From: an uncultured Collinsella sp.
Lineage (GTDB): Bacteria > Actinomycetota > Coriobacteriia > Coriobacteriales > Coriobacteriaceae
Length of the DNA stretch: 64,000 bases
Assembly: GCA_905197665.1 (NCBI GenBank)
Contig: CAJJZP010000004.1
Span: 95,814-159,813, forward strand
Direction: 5' to 3'
This document shows, piece after piece, positions 40,228 to 49,011 of the stretch. How positions within the stretch are numbered: position 1 is the stretch's first letter; each line of letters starts with the position of its first letter. Both the position numbers and the translations under genes were made by a program. The notes beneath the pieces were generated by a model. It saw only the letters and a program-made list of their open reading frames with translations, did not search any database and was not told where the DNA came from.

Positions 40228-41016
40228 TTACGTTGCGGGCGCGGGGCTGTCTTCTTCGTCTAGCGCGGCAAAGAGTTTCTTGCCGTCGAGCAAACGCGTG
40301 CTGACGTTTCTCATGCGGCTGACCTCAACGGTGCGCAGGGTGTCGTCGGCGCCTCGGGTGTCGTAGACCGTTCCCAGCAGATACGAGACGCCATCGCGCT
40401 GCCTGATTGCAAAGGGCCGGACCGTCATCCGCACCACCTCGGTTTCGCCCCGGGTCAGGACGTTTGAGATATCAAAGCTGACGGTTGTTCCATGGTCGAT
40501 GGCCTGTTCGACGAGCTCGCACGTGTCGATACGCTTGGCGCGCGGACGCGTTGTCTTGACGGGCGCGTCGTTGGCGGCCGGTGCCGGTTCGGGCATATCG
40601 AGGTAGCCGCGAACATCGGCGCTCGCCATGGCGACCAGGTGCTGCGCCATGCTCTTTCGAATGGCTATGGGCGTCGATCGGTTGCGCATAACCATGCCGT
40701 GGAGCCGTATGATCTCCTCGTCAGCAAGTGGGCGGGTGAGGAGCCGATAACCCACGCCGCGTTTATAGTCGATTTCGTATCCGGCGTGACGAAGTGCCGA
40801 TATCGAGGTATAGATGCTGCGGCGTGCCGCCGAGATGGGCATGCGGGCGGGGTCGTCGGGATGGGCGAGGAGCTCGACCAGCTCGTCGGAAAGCAGTGCT
40901 TTGTCCTCGCCGGTGTTCTCGCTCAAGAGCTGCAGGATGCGTACGGCGCGATAGGCTGCCATCGAGGCGGAGCCCCTGGTCGTGGTCTCGTAGTTTTCAA
41001 CAACGGCTTCGGTCAT
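40228..41016 (-). CDS. WYL-domain transcriptional regulator
   Basis: A 262-residue regulator. The N-terminal winged HTH includes RRSIYTSISALRHAGYEIDYKRGVGYRL (about 64-92). The C-terminal half resembles a WYL ligand-binding domain (FDISNVLTRGETEVVRMTVRPFAIRQRDGVSYLLGTVY). Such proteins sense nucleic acid or small ligands. Neighbouring genes do not identify a target. GGAAAGGA lies upstream of the ATG. A phase-variation or defence role is not indicated. Confidence 0.7.
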   Translation of the reverse strand: MTEAVVENYETTTRGSASMAAYRAVRILQLLSENTGEDKALLSDELVELLAHPDDPARMPISAARRSIYTSISALRHAGYEIDYKRGVGYRLLTRPLADEEIIRLHGMVMRNRSTPIAIRKSMAQHLVAMASADVRGYLDMPEPAPAANDAPVKTTRPRAKRIDTCELVEQAIDHGTTVSFDISNVLTRGETEVVRMTVRPFAIRQRDGVSYLLGTVYDTRGADDTLRTVEVSRMRNVSTRLLDGKKLFAALDEEDSPAPAT

Positions 41017-41192
41017 AGTGCCTACGTCCTTTCCTTTTTTGGTGATGGCAGACCAGAGCCTAGGGCGCGGAGCCTGGCCAAGGACGCGTGACGCCTTGGA
41101 CGGTCGATGGTTGCCGGCAAACGGCGGGTCGAGTTTTCAACAACCCTGCCTTACTGACCAAAACCTTGCCAAAAGCTTGACGGATGCTGTTG

Positions 41193-41228
41193 AAAAAAGC
41201 GCCTCTCGGCCGATGTCGAGAGGCGCTT
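41193..41228 (-). terminator. Terminator of asnS
   Basis: On the minus strand AAGCGCCTCTCG pairs with CGAGAGGCGCTT and is followed by six T. Confidence 0.9.
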
Positions 41229-41273
41229 GTGCGATGAGTGTTGCGCGTGGCGACGCGAGCTAGTGCCCGACGA

Positions 41274-42677
41274 TTAGAAGTCGGCGTTGCCCACGGTGCG
41301 CGGGTGCGGCAGGACGTCGCGGATGTTGCCCACGCCGGTGAGGTACATCACCAAGCGCTCGAAGCCCAGACCGTAGCCGGCGTGCTTGCAGGAACCGTAG
41401 CGGCGCAGGTCAAGGTAGTACTTGTACTGCTCGGGATTCATGCCCAGGTCCTTGATGCGGGCCTCGAGCAGATCCAGGCGCTCCTCGCGCTGGGAGCCGC
41501 CGATAATCTCGCCGATGCCGGGAACCAGACAGTCGGCGGCGGCGACGGTCTTGCCGTCCTCGTTCATGCGCATGTAGAACGCCTTGATCTCGGCCGGGTA
41601 GTCGGTTACGAAGGTCGGGCGCTTAAAGTGCTCCTCGGTTAGGAAGCGCTCGTGCTCGGTCTGCAGGTCGATGCCCCAGCTCACGGGATAGTCAAACTTG
41701 TGACCGGCGGCGACGGCCTGCTCCAGGATCTCGACGGCCTCGGTATAGGTGACGCGGGCAAAGTCGGAGTTGGCGACATGGTCCAGGCGCTCGAGCAGAC
41801 CCTTGTCCACAAACTTGTTGAGCATATTGAGCTCGTCGGGGCAGGTTGCCATGACGTCCTTGAGGACATACTTGAGCATGGCCTCGGCGTTATCCATGTA
41901 GTCGTTCAGATCGGCAAATGCCATCTCGGGCTCGATCATCCAAAACTCGGCGGCGTGGCGCGTGGTGTTGGAGTTCTCGGCGCGGAAGGTGGGGCCAAAG
42001 GTGTACACGTCGCCAAAGGCCATGGCAAAGTTCTCGGCATTGAGCTGGCCGGACACGGTGAGGCTCGCATGCTTGCCAAAGAAGTCCTGGCTCCAGTCGA
42101 CCTCGCCGGACTCGGTGAGGGGCGGGTTTTTGGGGTCGAGCGTGGTCACGCGGAACATCTCGCCGGCGCCCTCGCAGTCACTCGTGGTGATGATGGGAGT
42201 GTGGACGTAGACAAAGCCCTGCTCCTGGAAGAAGCGGTGGATGGCGGCAGCCGCGACAGAGCGGATGCGGAACACGGCGCGGAACAGGTTGGTGCGCGGG
42301 CGCAGGTGCTGCTGGGTGCGCAGGAACTCGACGGTTGCGCGCTTCTTCTGCAGCGGGTAATCCGGGGCGCTCGTGCCCTCGACCTCGATGGAGGCGGCAG
42401 AAAGCTCGAAGGACTGGGGCGCATCGGGGGTCAGCTTGACGGTGCCGGTGCAGATGAGGGCGGCCGAGACGTTTTGATGGGCGATCTCGTCGTAGTTGTC
42501 GAGCGCCTCGCGGTTCATGACGACCTGCAGGTCGCGGAAGCAGCTGCCGTCGTTGAGTGTAACGAAGCCAAAGTTCTTCATGTCGCGGACGGACTTGACC
42601 CAGCCGGCAACGGTGACGGTCTGGCCACCGAGCGACTCGGCGTGCGTATAGAGCTGCGCGATTTTGGTGCGGTTCAC
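41274..42677 (-). CDS. asnS: Asparaginyl-tRNA synthetase
   Basis: A 467-residue class IIb synthetase. The N-terminal OB fold has VTVAGWVKSVRDMKNFGFVTLNDG; motif 2 is FGPTFRAENSNTTRHAAEFWMIEPE; motif 3 is GYGLGFERLVMYLTG. The NTTRH signature separates AsnRS from AspRS. The start is GTG, with GGGAGGA 6 bases upstream; the frame extends about 97 codons further without support. No T-box leader was found in the short upstream gap. Confidence 0.93.
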   Translation of the reverse strand: MNRTKIAQLYTHAESLGGQTVTVAGWVKSVRDMKNFGFVTLNDGSCFRDLQVVMNREALDNYDEIAHQNVSAALICTGTVKLTPDAPQSFELSAASIEVEGTSAPDYPLQKKRATVEFLRTQQHLRPRTNLFRAVFRIRSVAAAAIHRFFQEQGFVYVHTPIITTSDCEGAGEMFRVTTLDPKNPPLTESGEVDWSQDFFGKHASLTVSGQLNAENFAMAFGDVYTFGPTFRAENSNTTRHAAEFWMIEPEMAFADLNDYMDNAEAMLKYVLKDVMATCPDELNMLNKFVDKGLLERLDHVANSDFARVTYTEAVEILEQAVAAGHKFDYPVSWGIDLQTEHERFLTEEHFKRPTFVTDYPAEIKAFYMRMNEDGKTVAAADCLVPGIGEIIGGSQREERLDLLEARIKDLGMNPEQYKYYLDLRRYGSCKHAGYGLGFERLVMYLTGVGNIRDVLPHPRTVGNADF

Positions 42678-42813
42678 GTATCCTCCCAGAGCGGTTGTAC
42701 GGATTATTTCCAAACAGTTAACCATTCTAACCCGCGAGCGGGGGCGTAGCAAAACGTCAGGTGTGATGTATGGGCGCGACGTGGGCACCGCGCAAGCGCC
42801 GATTTTGCGGCGC

Positions 42814-44733
42814 CTAGTGCCCGCAGATGGCTTGGCGTATGAGGGCGGCGTAGGTGTCGATTCCCGCCTGGGTGAGGTGCGTGCCGTCGTCGACGAGGTA
42901 TTCGCTGTGGCCCTCCGAGGCACCGTTCCAGTCGATGACGCCGGCGTTGTCGTTTTGGGCGCATACATCGCGGATCGTCTGGTTGTTGCGGTCCTGCAGC
43001 TCGAGCGGCACGCGCACGGTCACAAAGTAGATGGGCTTGCCGCCCACGGCATTGATCACGTCCTGCACCTGCTGCGGGTCGCGAATAAGGCCATTGGTGC
43101 CAAGTGCACAGATGACCACGCTCGGGTCGTAGTTGGCGCTGTCCTGCGCGTAGACATCCTGGAAGGTGTAGAACTGACGGCTCACCACGCCGTCGATGTA
43201 CGCGTTGGGAAGCATCGCCTGAATGCCAGGTTGGGCACCTGCGGTGACCGAGTCGCCGATCATGAGCACGCGGGCGTCGCAGGTTCCGGTTGCCTCGTCG
43301 TAGGTAAAGCTCTTCCAGTCAAGGTTCTTCGGGACCTTTTCGGCGATAGGTCCCTCTTTGGGCTTTTGCTGAGCGGCGTCGTTGGGCTGAGCGTCTTGGT
43401 TGGATGCGGACTCGGCGCTCTTGCCGCCGGCGCCGTTGTCCTTGGGCGAGGTTGCGTTTTGGACAAGCTCGGGGCGGAGCTGCTCGGCGCGGGCGGTGGC
43501 GATGCCTGCCCAGTTAAGCGGCGCGAAGGCAAGTGCGGCGACGCATGCGGCGGCAAACGCAGGGAGCATCATGGCGGGCGCGAGGACGCGCTTTCTTGCC
43601 GTGCTGTCCTGTTGGGCCGGCCTGTTGGACCAAAGGCGTTCGACGAGGCGATAGAAAACCTCGGCTACCGCAAGGATCAATACAAGCTGTAATACCTGCT
43701 CCCACCAGGCGATGCGGGTAGTGCGGGTTGCGGGGTTCATAAGAAGCAATAGGGGATAGTGCACCAGATAGACCGAGAACGAGCGCTGGCCCAGCCAGAC
43801 GAGCGGCTTGACCGACAACAGACGACGCACGATACATTCCGTGTTTTGCACGCAGATGATAATGAGCCCGGTGAGCAGGGCGAGCAGCAAAAAGCCACCG
43901 CGGTAGAGCAGGGGGTTCTCTCCGGTCAGCGTGAACGCGCCGACTACGACGGCAGCGAGCCACGCGACGGAGACCACGTTAACTTTCGAGATGCCCTTGC
44001 TGGCGCCGGGGGTACGGGCGTCGCCGCTCAGCATCTCGCGCAGACGCGGCGCGGCGATGGCGGCTAAGGCTCCGCATAGAAGCTCGGCGGCACGGGCGTC
44101 GGTTCCGTAGTAGACGCGCGACGTGTCGGCCATGGGGTCGAACATGAGGGCCATCGCTGCTGTTGATATCAGTATGAACGTGATCGTGACGCCGATAGCG
44201 GTGTTGCGAGACCTGGTTTTGCTGCACAGCGCCATAAGGATGACCGGCCATACCAGATAGAACTGCATAGTGACAGCGCAGAACCACAGGTGCGTGAGCG
44301 GCGAGGGGAGCCCCGCGGCGGCGAAATACGAGACGTTGCGGAAGATGTAGAACCAGTTGCTCAAAAAGAGTGCCGATGGCAGTGCATCCTGCTGCACCTT
44401 GGGGAGTAGGCTCGGGGCCGCGATGTAGGTGGCGACGGCGGTAAGCGCGATGGTCACGACGATCGGCGGCATCATGCGCGCAACGCGGCGGCAGATATAG
44501 CGCGGGTATGAGAATCCGTCGCGTGCCGTGGCCCGCATAATGCTTTTGGTGGCGAGATAGCCACTCAGCGTAAAGAAGAGTGTAACGCCCAAAAAACCGC
44601 CGGTCAGGCGGCTGGGGCGAAGGTGATATAGGACGACGCCGGCGATGGCGAGGGCGCGAAGCCCGTCGAGCGCGACGATGCGTTGGTTGCGTTGAGGCGC
44701 GGCATGTGCGGCGCCCGTGGGTGTGTTTTGCAT
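42814..44733 (-). CDS. OatA-like acyltransferase (AT3 + SGNH)
   Basis: A 639-residue protein. Residues about 20-370 form an acyltransferase-3 membrane domain with ten or eleven helices, starting VALDGLRALAIAGVVLYH and including the FFTLSGYLATKSI segment. After a linker rich in Gln, Pro and Asn, an extracellular SGNH-hydrolase-like domain carries MIGDSVTAG (nucleophile Ser near 493) and DDGTHLTQAG (Asp/His near 617). This is the architecture of peptidoglycan O-acetyltransferases such as OatA, which give lysozyme resistance; other polysaccharides could be the acceptor. The ATG at 44733 follows GGAGGAAAG. Confidence 0.82.
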   Translation of the reverse strand: MQNTPTGAAHAAPQRNQRIVALDGLRALAIAGVVLYHLRPSRLTGGFLGVTLFFTLSGYLATKSIMRATARDGFSYPRYICRRVARMMPPIVVTIALTAVATYIAAPSLLPKVQQDALPSALFLSNWFYIFRNVSYFAAAGLPSPLTHLWFCAVTMQFYLVWPVILMALCSKTRSRNTAIGVTITFILISTAAMALMFDPMADTSRVYYGTDARAAELLCGALAAIAAPRLREMLSGDARTPGASKGISKVNVVSVAWLAAVVVGAFTLTGENPLLYRGGFLLLALLTGLIIICVQNTECIVRRLLSVKPLVWLGQRSFSVYLVHYPLLLLMNPATRTTRIAWWEQVLQLVLILAVAEVFYRLVERLWSNRPAQQDSTARKRVLAPAMMLPAFAAACVAALAFAPLNWAGIATARAEQLRPELVQNATSPKDNGAGGKSAESASNQDAQPNDAAQQKPKEGPIAEKVPKNLDWKSFTYDEATGTCDARVLMIGDSVTAGAQPGIQAMLPNAYIDGVVSRQFYTFQDVYAQDSANYDPSVVICALGTNGLIRDPQQVQDVINAVGGKPIYFVTVRVPLELQDRNNQTIRDVCAQNDNAGVIDWNGASEGHSEYLVDDGTHLTQAGIDTYAALIRQAICGH

Positions 44734-44842
44734 CGATCTTTCCTCCAATGTCGACCTAGCAGTCTAGCGCTCTGTGCAGACAAAGGAAGGGGGTTCGTGC
44801 GGTTGAACAACATGCCGCGGGGCGATGCTTCGCTACGCAAAA

Positions 44843-44926
44843 GCCGCACCTGCGTTGATGCTCAGCTGCCTATATAGAAACGTTTCAGAACCTCTACATA
44901 GGCAAAAACAACAACACAGATGCGGC
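44843..44926 (-). ncRNA. Nested hairpin upstream of the acyltransferase gene
   Basis: An outer 15-base stem (GCCGCACCTGCGTTG with CAACACAGATGCGGC) encloses an inner 12-base stem (TGCCTATATAGA with TCTACATAGGCA). The three non-Watson-Crick positions are C-A or A-C on the plus strand but G-U on the minus strand, so the structure fits an RNA made leftward, either the acyltransferase leader or the 3' end of the EIIA transcript. No T-run follows. No known RNA family was recognised. Confidence 0.5.
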
Positions 44927-44968
44927 AAAGATGCACGGGTGGTTGAGCCTTTATGCGATGATGATCGG

Positions 44969-45532
44969 CTACTTGGTCTTGGCAACCAGCAGCGGATCGC
45001 CAAGCTTGACGAGCGGATTGCCGCCGATAAGCGTGCCAGACTCGCCGACGTGGTCGATGCTCTTGAGGCGGTCGAGCTCAGAGATGATGACGGTCACGAT
45101 GTCCTCGTGACCGGCGGCCTTGATAGCGTTGCGGTCGAAGCTGATGAGCGGCTGGCCGGCCTTGACCGTGTCACCCATCTCGACAAAGCGGGCAAAACCC
45201 TTGCCGTTCATTTCCACGGTGCCCAGGCCAACATGGATGAACACGCGCAGGCCGTCCTCGGTGATCATGCCGATGGAGTGATTGGTGACGGTGGTGGCGC
45301 CGATGCGACCGTTGGCGGGGGCGTAAATGGTGCCGGTAATGGGCTCGATGCCGTAACCCTGGCCGAGCATGCCCGAGGCGATGGTCTCGTCGGGAACCTC
45401 ACTCAGATTGACGAGCACGCCGTTGACGGGAGCGTAGATGACGCCTTCGCGGGTGGCGAAGCTTGCTGCGGGCGGAACGGACGCCTCGCCCGACGAAGTG
45501 AACGTGGACTTGAGCGAATCGAGCAGACCCAT
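44969..45532 (-). CDS. PTS glucose-type EIIA protein
   Basis: A 187-residue EIIA(Glc/Crr-like) protein. After a 25-residue flexible N-terminus comes the beta-sandwich with PVNGVLVNLSEVPD. The two active-site histidines are His85 (TNHSIG) and His100 (FIHVGLGTVEMNG), the second being the phosphorylation site. It passes phosphate from HPr to an EIIBC sugar permease that is not in the window. The ATG at 45532 has GGAGG upstream. It may serve both transport and regulation, as in other bacteria. Confidence 0.88.
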   Translation of the reverse strand: MGLLDSLKSTFTSSGEASVPPAASFATREGVIYAPVNGVLVNLSEVPDETIASGMLGQGYGIEPITGTIYAPANGRIGATTVTNHSIGMITEDGLRVFIHVGLGTVEMNGKGFARFVEMGDTVKAGQPLISFDRNAIKAAGHEDIVTVIISELDRLKSIDHVGESGTLIGGNPLVKLGDPLLVAKTK

Positions 45533-45779
45533 AGATGCCTCCAACGTATCAGGCGTGCATGTTGCACGCGTGTGGTTTGCCGGAAACGTTTCGTACGTGT
45601 TTCCCAGCACGGTCAGCGCTCCTATTTTACGCTGCCCAACGATACCTCTGAACAGCGATTTTGTGATATATCAGTTGAAGGCCAACTTATTGCGGGGGGT
45701 GTTTCTGCGCCGCGGGCTCAAGTGGGGTACGCTAAGGTGCGAAAAACGAGTGCGCACGAATCGCACGGAGGGAGCACCT

Positions 45780-46682
45780 ATGATTATTGAGAACCATGCG
45801 CTGTGGGGCGAGGAGCCGACCGAGGATTATCCGGCGACGTTTACGTATCTGGGTGCCGAGCCGCTGCCCGACAAGCCCAATGGCCGCCGCCCCGCGGTGA
45901 TCATCTGCGGCGGAGGCGGGTTTACGCATATCGCTCCGCACGAGCAGGACCCGGTGGCGTTTGCGTTTTTGGACCGCGGCTACCAGGCCTTTGTGCTCAA
46001 CTATGTGACGAGCGCCACGGGCGACGTGAGCTTTCCGCACCCGCAGGCGGACCTCGCCAAGATGGTCGCTACCGTGCGCGCCAACGCCGACGAGTGGCAT
46101 GTCGATCCCAAGCGCGTGTGCATCGTGGGTTTCTCGGCGGGCGGCATGATCTGCGCCTCGTTGGCAACGCAGTGGAAGACCGGACCCTTCGCGGGCCTTG
46201 CCGGGGCTCGTCCGGAGGATATTCGTCCCGACGCCGTGGTGCTGGGCTATCCGTTGCTCGACCTTGCCTATGTGCGCGATATGCAGACGCGTGACCCGCG
46301 CATCGACCTGCGCGTGCCCAAGACGGGTGGCAAGACAGGGCGCGATTTGCTCAACGACTATCTGTCGATGGTGACGGGCGGCGAGGCGACCGATGAGCAC
46401 CTGACCGACATTTGCCCTACCACGCACGTTTCGCGCCAGATGCCTCCGACCTTTGTGTGGGGCGTTTCGGACGATAAGACGGCGCCGGTCGCGCAGGTCT
46501 ACCCGTTTGCGCAGCGCATGGCCGAGGAGGGTGTTGCATGCGAGATGCACGTCTTTGACCAGGGTGGCCACGGCCTTTCGCTCGGCAACGCCAATACCGC
46601 GGTCGACAACGAGGACAAGCAGGTGGCGGTCCGTCCTTGGATTCGCCTAGCCTTCCGCTTCCTGGAGCGCCACGGTTTCTAG
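45780..46682 (+). CDS. Alpha/beta-hydrolase (acetyl-esterase-like)
   Basis: A 300-residue alpha/beta-hydrolase of the BD-FAE/acetyl-xylan-esterase-like group. RPAVIICGGGGFTHIAPHEQDPVA supplies the oxyanion loop. The nucleophile elbow GFSAGG is near residue 119, the acid is in WGVSDDKTAP and the histidine in DQGGHGLSLG. No signal peptide is present, so it is cytoplasmic and probably removes acetyl or other short acyl groups from imported glycans or metabolites. GGAGGGAG lies 7 bases before the ATG; the frame is open further upstream but unsupported. Confidence 0.8.
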   Translation: MIIENHALWGEEPTEDYPATFTYLGAEPLPDKPNGRRPAVIICGGGGFTHIAPHEQDPVAFAFLDRGYQAFVLNYVTSATGDVSFPHPQADLAKMVATVRANADEWHVDPKRVCIVGFSAGGMICASLATQWKTGPFAGLAGARPEDIRPDAVVLGYPLLDLAYVRDMQTRDPRIDLRVPKTGGKTGRDLLNDYLSMVTGGEATDEHLTDICPTTHVSRQMPPTFVWGVSDDKTAPVAQVYPFAQRMAEEGVACEMHVFDQGGHGLSLGNANTAVDNEDKQVAVRPWIRLAFRFLERHGF

Positions 46683-46720
46683 ATTTTCGAATTGCTTGCG
46701 GCGGGTTGTCCGGGAGGCTC

Positions 46721-46776
46721 CATTGGGAAACCGTGTCCCATTTCGAGCGTGAATTCCGGGATACGGTTTCCCAATG
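46721..46776. repeat. CATTGGGAAACCGTGTCCC inverted repeat
   Basis: Two 19-base arms (one mismatch) flank an 18-base spacer containing CGAGC. A diverged one-armed relative (TTGGGAAAC..GTCCCATT.CGAGC) lies at about 63902-63930, just beyond the microcompartment locus. Confidence 0.7.
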
Positions 46777-46847
46777 CCAATGCGGAAACTACGTCCCGTT
46801 TTGGCGCCGCAAGGTGAACGTCTGTTTTATCAATCTCATCAGCAGAA

Positions 46848-46877
46848 TGTGACAAAAACTGTCAACTATTTGTCACA
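46848..46877. promoter_or_regulatory. TGTGACAAA ... TTTGTCACA palindrome
   Basis: Nine-base exact arms with a 12-base spacer. The half-site resembles Crp/Fnr-type sites, but the spacing is longer than usual. It precedes a terminator and lies about 460 bases upstream of the first microcompartment-locus gene, so a regulatory link is speculative. Confidence 0.35.
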
Positions 46878-46880
46878 TGG

Positions 46881-46909
46881 GGCCGTACCGAGGGCGGTGC
46901 GGCCTTTTT
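46881..46909 (+). terminator. Terminator after the hydrolase
   Basis: GGCCGTACC pairs with GGTGCGGCC (one wobble) around a six-base loop and is followed by TTTTTA. Confidence 0.75.
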
Positions 46910-47333
46910 ATGTTTCGATAACTAAGACCTTAACGTTAGGTAATTGTTTCCAAAATACTTCGCATGCTGGATGGGAAACGCCCTTTGAGGATCAGCTAAA
47001 ACTGTATTGAGCTGGGAAAAGTCCGAAAAAAGCTTAAGGCCACTACGGACGGCGGCAGGGGATTGAACAAATGTCTAATGCGCCGCGGAGAAAGCCATTT
47101 ATGTCAACAAATGCTATATGAGAGGTGGCATTAAAAGCCGTTCGCGGGAACATTTCGACCGTTCGAGCGTGCCGAGTAGCCTAAAAGTACCGGCGAATGC
47201 CGTTTACCGAGCGCCAACGGTATGTCTCTTTCTTTCACGCCTGCGTCAATTTCTAGCATTTCAGTCATTGATTGCCATGGGAGTCGACGCCTGTGTCCAA
47301 CAAATGAACGATGATGGAAAGGGGACTGCTTGC
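46910..47333 (+). other. Long leader region before the choline locus
   Basis: About 420 bases without a supported gene. It is more A/T-rich than its surroundings and should contain the promoter of the choline locus, since all following genes are plus-strand. No near-consensus -35/-10 pair stands out. Short open frames lack ribosome sites. The transporter frame itself is open from 47118, but the ATG at 47334 with GAAAGGGG upstream is better. Confidence 0.4.
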
Positions 47334-48425
47334 ATGGATACAACCGCAACAGCTCCAACTGATCGCGCGCTTGCGATCAAAAAGAAGAAGGCGCTCGACG
47401 CGAACTTCTTCAAGAAGGGCATCGCTATCGCGGCGCTCTCCAGCATTATGTACGCTTTATACACCGCCTTCGTGACCGGTGGTCAGCTCTTTGGCGTTTG
47501 GGGTAACTGGTTTGGCGCATTTGCTTCTACCAGCCTGATCGTCGTCTTTATCCTGCCTACGATCGCCTCGGGCATCAACGATGCCCTGAGCGCCGCCTGG
47601 GCAACCCTCGTTACCCTTAAGCAGGGCAAGATTGCCGACCTGGGTCGCTGCGTCGTCTCCAAGCCTGGCCTCATCGTGATTGCCGCCGCTTTTATCGGCG
47701 GCCCCATCGCCTCTGCTGCCTACGTCATCGCGCTTTCTCAGGCCGGCACCCTAGCCGTGCCCATCGCGGCTCTAAATCCCGCTATCGGCGCGATTCTCGC
47801 TCGTATCCTCTACAAGCAGCCGCTTGGCCCCCGCGTCATCGCCGGTATCGTGATCTGCGTCATCGCAGGCGTCATGATCGGTAGCACCGGTCTTACCGGT
47901 GAGGCTGCGCCGGGTATGGCGCTTGGCCTGGGCCTGGCCCTTCTCGCTGCCCTGTGCTGGGGCATCGAAGGCTGCGTGGGCGGCTATGCCACCTGCATGA
48001 TTGACTCGCAGATTGCCATCAATATTCGTCAGCTCGTTTCCGGTATCGGCAACCTGGTCGTTGTCCTGCCGATTCTCACCCTTGTCTGCGGTGGCACCCT
48101 TGCCCAGAGCTACACCTACGTTGCCCAAGCTCTGACCGACGGCTCATCGGTTATCTTCTTTGCCGTCTCCGGCGCTGCCGCCTACCTCTCCTTCATGAGC
48201 TGGTACCGCGCTAACGCTATGTGCGGCACCGCCCTGGGCATGGCTATCAATGGTACTTACACCTTCACTGCTCCGCTGGTCACCTGGATCATCCTCGGCA
48301 TGATTATGGGTTTCGACGGCTATGCGCTGGCTCCCATCGCCTGGATTGCCGCCATCGTCAACCTCATCGGCATCTTCTTGATCGCCGTGAACCCGATGGA
48401 CCTCTTGAAGAAGGACGGTGAGTAG
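47334..48425 (+). CDS. DMT/EamA-type transporter
   Basis: A 363-residue membrane protein with about ten helices after a 27-residue charged N-terminus, and an EamA/DMT internal repeat: ALSQAGTLAVPIAALNPAIGAILARILYKQ in the first half and GTALGMAINGTYTFTAPLVTWIILG in the second. It is the first gene of the choline microcompartment locus. Small-molecule transporters commonly open such loci, so uptake of choline or export of trimethylamine are the obvious possibilities. No substrate-specific motif is visible. The next gene starts two bases after its stop. Confidence 0.7.
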   Translation: MDTTATAPTDRALAIKKKKALDANFFKKGIAIAALSSIMYALYTAFVTGGQLFGVWGNWFGAFASTSLIVVFILPTIASGINDALSAAWATLVTLKQGKIADLGRCVVSKPGLIVIAAAFIGGPIASAAYVIALSQAGTLAVPIAALNPAIGAILARILYKQPLGPRVIAGIVICVIAGVMIGSTGLTGEAAPGMALGLGLALLAALCWGIEGCVGGYATCMIDSQIAINIRQLVSGIGNLVVVLPILTLVCGGTLAQSYTYVAQALTDGSSVIFFAVSGAAAYLSFMSWYRANAMCGTALGMAINGTYTFTAPLVTWIILGMIMGFDGYALAPIAWIAAIVNLIGIFLIAVNPMDLLKKDGE

Positions 48426-48426
48426 C

Positions 48427-48690
48427 GTGCTGCCTTTGAACTACGCCATGCTCAAGTACTTTACCTGCCATGACAGGGCTTGCGCCGACGACGTCATGGA
48501 GGCTCTCAAGGGCGACTACTCCTCGTTTAGCGCTTTTACCAAGCCCAAGATGCAGGAAGCTCTGATGACCGCCGAGAAGAACGGTCTGATCAGCGAGTGC
48601 CATTTTGATCTGGACGATGCGGGCGAGGTCCGCGTCTATTACAGCGCTGACCAAGAGCAGCGTGACACCATCAATTCCTATATCAAATAG
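48427..48690 (+). CDS. Small winged-helix-like protein
   Basis: An 87-residue protein that was not assigned to a named family. The pattern is three helices (LNYAMLKYFTCHDRACADDVMEALKG, then TKPKMQEALMTAEKNGLI) followed by a short beta hairpin (ECHFDLDDAGEVRVYYSA), as in a winged helix. The start is probably GTG 48427, with AAGGA 11 bases upstream inside the transporter gene; a GTG nine bases earlier is also in frame. It lies between transporter and shell genes, so a regulatory or assembly role is possible. Confidence 0.6.
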   Translation: MLPLNYAMLKYFTCHDRACADDVMEALKGDYSSFSAFTKPKMQEALMTAEKNGLISECHFDLDDAGEVRVYYSADQEQRDTINSYIK

Positions 48691-48705
48691 GAAAGGAGCT
48701 ACCTC

Positions 48706-49002
48706 ATGCGCTATACCGGCGAAGAAGCCATCGGCCTCATTGAGACCATCGGCATGGTTCCGGCTCTGGAAGCCGCAGATAAGATGCTCAAGGCGGGCGA
48801 ATGTGAGCTCGTGAGCTATGAGAACGTTGGTTCCACGCTCGTCACCGTTATCGTCAAGGGCGATGTCGCTGCATGCGAGTCCGCCGTCAAAGCGGGCGTC
48901 GAGGCCGCATCGGCCATTGGCAAAGTTACGGCTCAAAACGTCATGAAGCGTCCTGTTCCACCTATCGGTGATGTCGTTTCCGTTCACGACGTGGATTTTT
49001 AG
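48706..49002 (+). CDS. BMC-domain shell protein (BMC-H)
   Basis: A 98-residue single BMC-domain protein. AIGLIETIGMVPALEAADKMLKAGECELV is the canonical first half and VTVIVKGDVAACESAVKAGVEAA the second. Such proteins form hexamers that tile the facets of a microcompartment shell. The C-terminal tail (PVPPIGDVVSVHDVDF) is somewhat longer than the minimum. AAAGGAG lies 7 bases upstream. Confidence 0.9.
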   Translation: MRYTGEEAIGLIETIGMVPALEAADKMLKAGECELVSYENVGSTLVTVIVKGDVAACESAVKAGVEAASAIGKVTAQNVMKRPVPPIGDVVSVHDVDF

Positions 49003-49011
49003 GAGGTCCCG

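Noticed and set aside
42678..42813. T-box leader upstream of asnS
   Set aside because: The gap is short, has no T-box sequence (TGGNACC-type) and no antiterminator/terminator pair.
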